Of a stretch of 64,000 nucleotides of DNA, positions 58,239 through 64,000 are shown one piece after another. This stretch comes from Legionella impletisoli. Lineage in GTDB: Bacteria; Pseudomonadota; Gammaproteobacteria; Legionellales; Legionellaceae. The notes under the pieces are model-generated. The model was given only the letters and a program-made list of their open reading frames with translations, was not told the DNA's origin and made no database searches. The stretch spans positions 1-64,000 of the forward strand of contig NZ_CAAAIA010000006.1 in the NCBI RefSeq assembly GCF_900639875.1, in the 5' to 3' direction. The position numbers and the translations under genes were made by a program. Position 1 is the stretch's first letter. Each line of letters starts with the position of its first letter.

Positions 58239-58561
58239 TCTTTTTGTAAATATTGTAATTTATCTTCAACGCCTTCCCATTGTCCTGCATCCTCTGGCGC
58301 TTCTTTTTTGGCGGTAATATTAGGCCATTGTTTTGAAAGCTCTGCATTGAGCTCTAAAAATTTTTGCTGCGAATCGGAAAGATCATCCTCAGAAACAATG
58401 GCTTCAACCGGACACTCTGGCTCACATAATGCACAATCAATGCATTCATCAGGATGAATCACCAGAAAATTAGGCCCTTCATAAAAACAATCAACCGGAC
58501 ACACTTCAACACAATCGGTGTATTTGCATTTAATGCATTGCTCAGTCACCACAAACGTCAT
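58226..58561 (-). CDS. fdxA: Seven-iron ferredoxin
   Basis: A 111-residue small electron carrier of the Azotobacter FdI type. The N-terminal half has [18 protein letters not shown] and [16 protein letters not shown], ligands for a [3Fe-4S] and a [4Fe-4S] cluster. A C-terminal extension follows. It is the first gene of the run that leads into dinG and may supply electrons or be regulated with it. Confidence 0.95.
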   Translation of the reverse strand: MTFVVTEQCIKCKYTDCVEVCPVDCFYEGPNFLVIHPDECIDCALCEPECPVEAIVSEDDLSDSQQKFLELNAELSKQWPNITAKKEAPEDAGQWEGVEDKLQYLQKEWKK

Positions 58562-58736
58562 AGCAACCCCTCAACAGCTAAAAAAGATGCGGGTATTAAA
58601 GCATAGATTAATTCAGCTCGCTAGGGAATAACTAAAATATCTCTGTACCTAACAAAAAAACAGCCATGTACAGAGTGAAACTATTCAACTTTCAATTGTT
58701 CCGAAATTCAAATTCAAGACTTGAGCCTAGGCATCC

Positions 58737-58770
58737 CCTTTCTTCACAACCTCGCGAATGTGAAGAAAGG
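58737..58770 (-). terminator. Perfect 12-bp hairpin after the outer-membrane gene
   Basis: CCTTTCTTCACA and TGTGAAGAAAGG are exact complements with a 10-base loop, just past the stop at 58776 on the minus transcript. It lacks a U-run but fits a 3'-end stabiliser or terminator. The surrounding gap 58562-58775 holds nothing else clear. Confidence 0.6.
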
Positions 58771-58775
58771 TTCTA

Positions 58776-59561
58776 CTAAGTATTAAACAAGTAAGAAACG
58801 CTGCCAAACATTGATACGGTAGAGCCTTGAATGGTTCTAGAATGAGTTTCTAAAGCAGAGGTGTTTGGAATGGGTGTGGTTATGGAGTCACTATTTTTTC
58901 CTAAGTAGTTATACACAAGCTCAGTCGAGAAAAGCCAGTGTTGTTGTAATTGATAGCTCATCCCTAAACCGACATTAAATCCAGTTTTATAATCGTCAAG
59001 TGAAATATTTGTCTCATATTTCGCATTGGCTAACGTCGCTATATTAGTGCGTGTTCTTTTAATACTATAGTTCTGATGGATATCCGCAAAGGATATACCT
59101 GCTTCAAAGAAAGGTAATAATTGTGGAGCCACTTCATACCCTAAGACCGCATCAATATTGTAAATGGGTCTCATTTGGGTTCTTATTGCGTTATCTCCTG
59201 AAATGAGGAGGTTTCCAGAAGAAGTTGAAAACCCAGTTTCATTCAAGTTATTTAATGGTGTGTAGTAAATTGATCCTTTTGCTCCAAGGTAAACTCTATT
59301 TTGGAGCATAGTTCCATACCCAACTTGACCAGTAAATAATGAAGCGGTATGGGTATAGTGGTTTGTGTCTAAATCGCCACCTACCCCATCGGATCGAGAG
59401 GTAGAAAAGCTATCATGTGAATACAAGGTTGTAAATCCAGCGCCTAATCCAACATAAAACCCACTGAAATCATACACTGGCTCAACAGGCCCCATGCTAC
59501 CGGCATTCAAAGAGGTACATCCTAAAGATAAAATCACAGGAATAATTAACCGACCCTTCAT
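58776..59561 (-). CDS. Outer-membrane beta-barrel protein
   Basis: A 261-residue precursor. The Sec signal peptide (MKGRLIIPVILSLGCTSLNA) is followed by an 8-stranded-type barrel with FSGFYVGLGAGFTTL as the first strand, GYEVAPQLLPFFEAGISFA in the middle and FGSVSYLFNT with terminal aromatic residues at the end. It is a Legionella-type OmpA/Opa-like porin or adhesin; exact role unknown. AAGGAATTAG precedes the ATG at 59561, better than 59618. It is monocistronic. Confidence 0.87.
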   Translation of the reverse strand: MKGRLIIPVILSLGCTSLNAGSMGPVEPVYDFSGFYVGLGAGFTTLYSHDSFSTSRSDGVGGDLDTNHYTHTASLFTGQVGYGTMLQNRVYLGAKGSIYYTPLNNLNETGFSTSSGNLLISGDNAIRTQMRPIYNIDAVLGYEVAPQLLPFFEAGISFADIHQNYSIKRTRTNIATLANAKYETNISLDDYKTGFNVGLGMSYQLQQHWLFSTELVYNYLGKNSDSITTPIPNTSALETHSRTIQGSTVSMFGSVSYLFNT

Positions 59562-59826
59562 TCTAATTCCTTTTAAAATATGATAATTAATGATGCTGAG
59601 ATAAAACCCATAAATCAATTAACATTAACAAGATATTTTATAGCGTGCAAGTTGCATTACCTTAATTTCAAGCAGTTATAAACCAACTTTGTCCAATTTT
59701 ATGTTATTTGCAGCAACGAATTTAATTCCTATAAAATCGTCAATTAAGCCCGAAAAACCACACTTTCTACCGCGTACAGCGTAAGAAGAGAGAAACCCAT
59801 GTTATTACACCCATAGGTCATCGATT

Positions 59827-59846
59827 AAAAAGCCCAGGTTCCTGGG
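59827..59846 (-). terminator. Terminator of the tRNA-Gly-Cys-Leu operon
   Basis: On the minus transcript CCCAGG, AA, CCTGGG and then C and TTTTT form a compact 6-bp rho-independent terminator. Its stem is the tRNA-Leu acceptor stem sequence without the tRNA body. It closes the tandem-repeat region. Confidence 0.8.
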
Positions 59847-60079
59847 TACCAGATTTTTCTCACATCGAGGCACAGCGAACTCGAGCACCGGAGTTTACAT
59901 CAGTAAATGAGGCGCGGAGAGTGAGGCTGTAACGAAGGGGTAAAGAAAACACGGTGCCCAGGTTCCTGGGCATCAGATTTTTCTCACATCGAGGCACAGC
60001 GAACTCGAGCACCGGAGTTTACATCAGTAAATGAGGCGCGGAGAGTGAGGCTGTAACGAAGGGGTGAGGAAAATATGGT
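59832..60079. repeat. Two tandem 124-bp units behind tRNA-Leu
   Basis: The units 59832-59955 and 59956-60079 are almost identical, differing mainly at the ends (GGGTACC versus GGGCATC, and GGGGTAAAGAA versus GGGGTGAGGAA). Each begins GCCCAGGTTCCTGGG, a complement pair equal to the tRNA-Leu acceptor arms joined by two bases, and holds GAGCACCGGAGTTTACATC with a TTTAC-ATCA-GTAAA hairpin. The third GCCCAGG (60080) is the tRNA-Leu 3' arm itself. The units look like repeated trailer sequence transcribed with the tRNA. The 59619-59831 part of the gap shows no gene. Confidence 0.9.
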
Positions 60080-60164
60080 GCCCAGGGCCGGAGTCGAACC
60101 GGCACGGGATTTAACTCCCGAGGGATTTTAAGTCCCTTGCGTCTACCTGTTTCGCCACCTGGGC
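60076..60164 (-). tRNA. tRNA-Leu (anticodon TAA)
   Basis: An 89-base class II tRNA with encoded CCA. It has acceptor GCCCAGG, D arm GTGGCGAAACAGGTAGAC, anticodon loop ACTTAAAAT with TAA, a long variable arm CTCGGGAGTTAAATCCCGTG and T loop GTTCGACTC. It reads UUA and UUG. Confidence 0.97.
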
Positions 60165-60171
60165 ATATTTT

Positions 60172-60245
60172 TGGAGGCTGAGGCCGGAATCGAACCGGCG
60201 TACACGGCTTTGCAGGCCGCTGCATAACCACTCTGCCACACAGCC
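60172..60245 (-). tRNA. tRNA-Cys (anticodon GCA)
   Basis: A 74-base tRNA with CCA. Acceptor GGCTGTG pairs loosely with the 3' arm, the anticodon loop is CTGCAAA, and the T loop is GTTCGATTC. It lies 7 bases upstream of tRNA-Leu on the same transcript. Confidence 0.95.
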
Positions 60246-60294
60246 AGTTTAATAACTGGTTAAAAAAAAAGCGACCATTTTTTGTCGCTTTGAT

Positions 60295-60369
60295 TGGAGC
60301 GGGAAACGAGATTCGAACTCGCGACCCCAACCTTGGCAAGGTTGTGCTCTACCACTGAGCTATTCCCGC
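60295..60369 (-). tRNA. tRNA-Gly (anticodon GCC)
   Basis: A 75-base tRNA with CCA. Acceptor GCGGGAA pairs with TTCCCGC, the anticodon loop is TTGCCAA, and the T loop is GTTCGAATC. First gene of the Gly-Cys-Leu operon. A small GCGAC/GTCGC hairpin lies in the spacer before tRNA-Cys. Confidence 0.97.
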
Positions 60370-60385
60370 GCATCTACGGGAGGCA

Positions 60386-60413
60386 ATTTTACCTAAAAAT
60401 GCTACCCTGTCAA
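60386..60413 (-). promoter_or_regulatory. Promoter of the tRNA-Gly-Cys-Leu operon
   Basis: On the minus strand a perfect TTGACA (60408-60413) and TAAAAT (60386-60391) are 16 bases apart, followed by a GC-rich discriminator TGCCTCCCG. Such discriminators usually mark stringent control. It lies just past the pgsA stop. Confidence 0.8.
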
Positions 60414-60422
60414 CAAAGAAAT

Positions 60423-60986
60423 TCAATTTTTTTTAGTTAATGTTGGCCAAGCGATCATTAAGTAAACGGTCATTGACCAAATCGTTAAGATTGCTGACAA
60501 ATATAACAAAATAAACCCGAGCACACCCCACCATGAGGTATTCGGGTGAAAAGCCAACAGCAAGACAAGAGCTATCATTTGCATGACGGTTTTTACTTTA
60601 CCAATGTAGCTTACAGCAACACTGGCGCGACTGCCAATTTCCGCCATCCACTCACGAAGTGCTGAAATAACAATTTCCCGACCTACGATAATAATAGCCG
60701 GCAAGGTGATGTAATTGAGATCTTTTGCACCAACCAATAACAGTAAGCTGGTTGCAACGAGCAGCTTATCCGCAACGGGATCAAGAAACGCCCCAAAAGG
60801 AGACATTTGTTCCAACTTTCGGGCTAAATACCCATCTAACCAGTCGGTGATACTCGCTAGGGCAAAAATGACGGCGGCTAAGGCGTGCGCCCAATCAAAA
60901 GGTAAGTAAAAAACCACAATGAAAACTGGGATGAGCATAATGCGCATCAAGGTTAATTGATTTGGCAAACTGGTTATATGGCTCAC
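60423..60986 (-). CDS. pgsA: CDP-diacylglycerol-glycerol-3-phosphate phosphatidyltransferase
   Basis: A 187-residue inner-membrane enzyme making phosphatidylglycerol phosphate. The CDP-alcohol motif is complete: Asp48, Asp51-Gly52, Ala55-Arg56, Gly65, Asp69 and Asp73 (DGYLAR and FGAFLDPVADK). There are four or more membrane helices. The start is GTG with AGAGGT upstream. Confidence 0.97.
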   Translation of the reverse strand: MSHITSLPNQLTLMRIMLIPVFIVVFYLPFDWAHALAAVIFALASITDWLDGYLARKLEQMSPFGAFLDPVADKLLVATSLLLLVGAKDLNYITLPAIIIVGREIVISALREWMAEIGSRASVAVSYIGKVKTVMQMIALVLLLAFHPNTSWWGVLGFILLYLSAILTIWSMTVYLMIAWPTLTKKN

Positions 60987-61007
60987 AAACGACCTCTGCT
61001 TTAATCT

Positions 61008-61676
61008 CTACTCATCCATCTTAATCTGCAAATATTCAGCCAATAGATGATAATCGTCAAATACTTTCTCAGCACCTGCTGTTAATAACTCATCGATGAC
61101 ATCAGGCTGATTATAAAAGTTAACGCCTATGGCTCGAACATTCAGACATGTTGCCATTTCAATATCGCTAACGGAATCGCCTATCATTAAGGTTTCAGAT
61201 TGCGTCACCCCGCAAATTTCCATGATTTCTTCTAGCATTTGTGGGCACGGTTTAGCGGGAACCTGACCTGCTGAGCGAGTAACGGTAAAATAATCCTCTA
61301 ATCCGCTCGCCTGTAAATCACGATGAAGCGATTGTTGCCCACGATTGGTGGCAATGGCTAAATCAACGTCTGCTTTTTGCAACGCTTTTAGAATGGCTTC
61401 AGCGCCAGGCAGTAAATACACGTCCATTGAGCGCATGGCCAGTGATTCACGAAGCGCTTCTAATAACTCTTCTGATTGCCTCGGTAAAATCTCTGGAAAA
61501 ATTTTTTTAATGGCGATGGCCAATCCATGCACAAGATATTTGCGTGCTTCTCGCTCATTCACTTCGCCTAAATTCATCCGCTCTGCTTCTTTGTTCAAAA
61601 CGTTCAGCACTTTGCCGAGTGTGTCACCTAAGGTCCCTTCCCAATCGAACACAACTAATCGATAGGTGCTATTCAT
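61008..61676 (-). CDS. HAD-family phosphatase with a DxE motif
   Basis: A 222-residue HAD hydrolase of the phosphoglycolate phosphatase-like group. Motif I reads VVFDWEGTLGDT: the nucleophile Asp10 is present, but the usual second Asp is Glu. Motif II is in LAIATNRGQQS, and IGDSVSDIEMA is motif IV; the Lys of motif III is in QVPAKPCPQ. It overlaps the rluC stop by 8 bases, a conserved rluC-HAD arrangement in gammaproteobacteria. The substrate is unknown. Confidence 0.9.
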   Translation of the reverse strand: MNSTYRLVVFDWEGTLGDTLGKVLNVLNKEAERMNLGEVNEREARKYLVHGLAIAIKKIFPEILPRQSEELLEALRESLAMRSMDVYLLPGAEAILKALQKADVDLAIATNRGQQSLHRDLQASGLEDYFTVTRSAGQVPAKPCPQMLEEIMEICGVTQSETLMIGDSVSDIEMATCLNVRAIGVNFYNQPDVIDELLTAGAEKVFDDYHLLAEYLQIKMDE

Positions 61677-62613
61677 AAGACGGGTTGCTCCTTGCTCGTA
61701 ATGCGGTCAATGTCTCTTTAAATCGGTCATCTAATTCCGCTTGAAAAGAATACGTTTCGCCCTTCAGATTAAATTGAATCGACCGTGCATGTAAATACAA
61801 ACGTGAAGTTCGTTTTGTCATCGAGTCTAAAGGAGGCTGGCCTCCATACTTATCATCACCCGCAATCGGATGGCCAATATATGCACTGTGAACCCGGATT
61901 TGGTGTGTTCGACCCGTTTTAGGATACGCTTCAACTAAACAGGCTTCTTTAAAATTTTCGAGCAACTTAAACTCCGTTTGGGAAGACTTACCTTCTTCCT
62001 TAATTGAAACCATTCGTTCACCCGATTTCAACCGATTTTTTTCTAAAGGCCTATCAACTAGGACATGTTTTTGTCCCACCCAAGGTTTATTTAAGAGCGC
62101 CCAATAAATTTTTTTAACTTCGCGCGCGGCGAGTGCTGCTTGAATGACTCGAAGTACACTGCGCTTTTTAGCCAAAACCAAACAGCCAGACGTTTCTTTA
62201 TCCAAGCGATGAGCCAGTTCAAGATAAGGTAAATCAGAACGCGATGCTCTTAGCGCTTCAATTACCCCTAAACTTAAACCGCTTCCACCATGTACTGCAA
62301 TTCCAGCTGGTTTATTGATAATCAGCAAATCCTTGTCTTCATAAAGAATGCTTTTAAGTAATTTTTGATTTAATTGATGTCCCACAAATACTTCACTGGG
62401 TTCGGTCACCCGAACGGGGGGAATCCGAACGCTATCACCGGATTCAAGCTTTGACGAGGGCTTAGCCCGCTTTTTGTTAATTCTCACCTCACCATTTCGA
62501 ATCAGGCGGTAAATATGACTTTTTGGAACCCCTTTTAGAATGCGAAATAAATAATTATCCAATCGCTGACCATCTTCATCAGGGCTGATTTCTTTATAGT
62601 GAACACCACTCAT
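61669..62613 (-). CDS. rluC: 23S rRNA pseudouridine synthase RluC
   Basis: A 314-residue enzyme of the RluA family that modifies three uridines of 23S rRNA (955, 2504 and 2580 in E. coli). The N-terminal S4 domain (LDNYLFRILKGVPKSHIYRL) is followed by the catalytic Asp in LAHRLDKETSGCLVLAKK and the KTGRTHQIRVHSAYIGHPI motif. The length is typical. It is divergent from rne, the usual rluC-rne arrangement. Confidence 0.96.
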   Translation of the reverse strand: MSGVHYKEISPDEDGQRLDNYLFRILKGVPKSHIYRLIRNGEVRINKKRAKPSSKLESGDSVRIPPVRVTEPSEVFVGHQLNQKLLKSILYEDKDLLIINKPAGIAVHGGSGLSLGVIEALRASRSDLPYLELAHRLDKETSGCLVLAKKRSVLRVIQAALAAREVKKIYWALLNKPWVGQKHVLVDRPLEKNRLKSGERMVSIKEEGKSSQTEFKLLENFKEACLVEAYPKTGRTHQIRVHSAYIGHPIAGDDKYGGQPPLDSMTKRTSRLYLHARSIQFNLKGETYSFQAELDDRFKETLTALRARSNPSYE

Positions 62614-63248
62614 TTGATAATAAACCTGTTTGCTGTATGTGATTTTTTTGATATTATATATATTGAGCAGAATAAAAATTAATCTGCGACAGAATTATAA
62701 CGCATAAACGATTATTTAGTTTAGCGGCTGGCGAAAAAACCAGTCATTATACAATAAAATGCGCTTTCCTTAAGTATTGATAAAAGGAAGCCGCCCATTA
62801 CTAGAGTCAAATTGAATACATACTCAACAGATACCCGCGCATGGAATCTATGCTATCAAAACAGCAACAGACCTTACTATAAAAAGGCTGAGTGCGCGTG
62901 GTCTGTTCTTCAGAGTCTGTCTGCAAGTTGTTTAATCATGCGAAAAAATGGAGCATCGCTAAAACAGCCTCAATTTGCGGTGAATAGACCGCTCACGTTA
63001 ACAGAACCCAGCGCTTTTTTAGAAAAGATTGCCATTTTTTCAGCGATTAAGCGGTTGGAAGACAAGATGTTGAATCTTGCATACCTGTTCATCCAGACCA
63101 GTCGAAACCGTTTTAGTTCCATGAATTATTGTAGGCATACTCCTACAACCTCAAACGAACTTATCGAACATGAAACAAATTGGTTTCTAAACTGCTCCAG
63201 TGAATCTGCAGTCAGCCTCTCAAGGTTTTGGGCAACGCTTAAAAACAA

Positions 63249-63351
63249 ATTCTCTTACAAAGTTGCAATTACCACAGCCGCTTCGACTTGAACGATAAAT
63301 CGTTTTGGGTTGTGAAGATTCTTAACTGCGGTAAGTGCTGGTAAAGAGAAT
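63249..63351 (+). promoter_or_regulatory. Structured leader of rne
   Basis: The leader can fold into nested stems. ATTCTCTTAC (63249) pairs with GTAAAGAGAAT (63341), with one bulge; TTACCACAG (63269) pairs with CTGCGGTAA (63326), with one mismatch; AACGAT and ATCGTT (63291-63304) are an exact inner hairpin. In enterobacteria a structured rne leader binds RNase E for feedback control. The long gap 62614-63248 also holds rluC/rne promoter sequence and a frame at 62812-63291 that I do not believe. Confidence 0.55.
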
Positions 63352-63401
63352 CCCTTTCAATATCATTACTTCAGGTCGAGCGCCCTACAATGGGGTTAAA
63401 G

Positions 63402-64000
63402 ATGGAAAAAATGTTAATTAATGCAACGCAATCAGAAGAAGTGCGCGTTGCTCTTGTCAAAGACAATGTCTTGTTTGATCTAGATATTGAGTGCCCTTCT
63501 GAGGTCAAGAAAAAGGGAAACATCTATAAGGCGATTGTCACCCGACGTGAACCTAGCCTTGATGCGGTATTTGTGGAGTATGGCTCCAAAAGACAAGGAT
63601 TTCTCCCTCTAAAAGAAATTTCGCCAGAATATCTTTCTAAACATCCCGATGAATTTGGCGATGAACGACCACCCATTACTACCTTGATTCGGGAAGGCCA
63701 AGAATTGCTTGTCCAAGTGGATAAAGAGGAACGTGGCAATAAAGGTGCAGCATTAACCACTTACATCACACTTGCAGGCTGTTATTTGGTTCTTATGCCC
63801 AATAGCCCCCGCTCAGGTGGGATTTCTCGGCGTATTGAAGGAGATGATCGCAACGAGCTAAAAGAAACCCTCAATGCCTTAGATATCGATGACAGCATGG
63901 GTGTGATTATCCGCACAGCTGGTGTTGGCAAAAGCCATGAAGAGCTACAAGCAGACTTAGATATGTTACGGAATCAATGGCAAGCTATCAAAAACGCCTA
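63402..64000 (+). CDS. rne: Ribonuclease E, N-terminal part (runs off the window)
   Basis: The first 199 residues of the essential endoribonuclease that starts mRNA decay and processes rRNA and tRNA. It opens [18 protein letters not shown], like E. coli RNase E, followed by the S1 domain ([17 protein letters not shown]) and [17 protein letters not shown]. It is open to the last base, so the catalytic DNase I-like domain and the degradosome scaffold lie outside. The ATG at 63402 aligns with the family start. It is divergent from rluC. Confidence 0.97.
   Translation, partial: MEKMLINATQSEEVRVALVKDNVLFDLDIECPSEVKKKGNIYKAIVTRREPSLDAVFVEYGSKRQGFLPLKEISPEYLSKHPDEFGDERPPITTLIREGQELLVQVDKEERGNKGAALTTYITLAGCYLVLMPNSPRSGGISRRIEGDDRNELKETLNALDIDDSMGVIIRTAGVGKSHEELQADLDMLRNQWQAIKNA

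Noticed and set aside
60019-60339. 106-codon open frame over the tRNA cluster
   Set aside because: It reads across three tRNA genes and the repeat units on the minus strand; the tRNAs explain the sequence.
62812-63291. Open frame of 159 codons upstream of rne
   Set aside because: It is Ser- and Cys-rich with no domain, no good ribosome site and lies in the expected long rne leader, ending inside the predicted folded region. More likely chance.

Overview
The window looks like chromosomal DNA of a Legionella-type gammaproteobacterium. Several signs agree: type II secretion genes lspL and lspM stand alone, away from the other T2S genes; a LetS/BarA-type hybrid kinase is followed by a pyrophosphate-type phosphofructokinase and two tandem type IV pilins (an order I recall from L. 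pneumophila); the DNA is AT-rich; and several orphan proteins with a membrane hairpin look like Dot/Icm-effector candidates. I could not run a search, so the genus is an inference. There is no rRNA, CRISPR array, prophage or intact insertion sequence. Most of the window is housekeeping.

Layout. 1-4.7 kb: the 3' end of an unknown gene, a large orphan membrane-hairpin protein, a double-ATPase peptide-type ABC protein and a small orphan protein. 5-9.6 kb: ychF, pth and rplY on the minus strand, then rplU, rpmA and obgE on the plus strand. 9.5-13.7 kb: a minus-strand group with a CinA-like protein, a DUF457 membrane protein, MscS, a Stealth-type sugar-phosphate transferase and a small lipoprotein. 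13.9-23.8 kb: hutH, then the tight run mutS-tamA-tamB-hemB. 23.8-29 kb: radA (minus), xseB-ispA, a His-rich membrane protein, tRNA-Ala and two identical tRNA-Glu genes, and dgt (minus). 29-36.2 kb: a SPOR-like lipoprotein, mltB-lspL-lspM (minus), and lepA-lepB-DUF4845-rnc (plus). 36.2-41.2 kb: a complete cytochrome bd set read as cydP-like, cydA, cydB, cydX, plus an ABC-F ATPase. 41.3-44.8 kb: small orphan proteins, a MITE-like element and gltX. 44.9-52.6 kb: letS, PPi-PFK, two pilins (one with a good sigma-54 promoter), a second MITE-like element interrupted by a palindrome, bolA-yjbQ and two orphan proteins. 52.8-59.6 kb: an APC-family transporter, then the minus-strand run fdxA-dinG-tsaB-Trm112-like-kdsB, and an outer-membrane beta-barrel. 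59.8-64 kb: a tRNA-Gly-Cys-Leu operon with an unusual tandem repeat after tRNA-Leu, pgsA, a HAD phosphatase, rluC, and divergently the structured leader and 5' part of rne, which runs off the window.

No complete new defence or mobile system is visible. The best unexplained signals are the 124-bp tandem units behind tRNA-Leu, each with a miniature copy of its acceptor stem; a pair of related MITE-like elements; a short dispersed repeat translated inside an N-terminal extension of IspA; the folded rne leader; and small or overlapping genes that ordinary annotation misses (cydX, cydP-like, and the 42-bp convergent overlap of obgE with the CinA-like gene).
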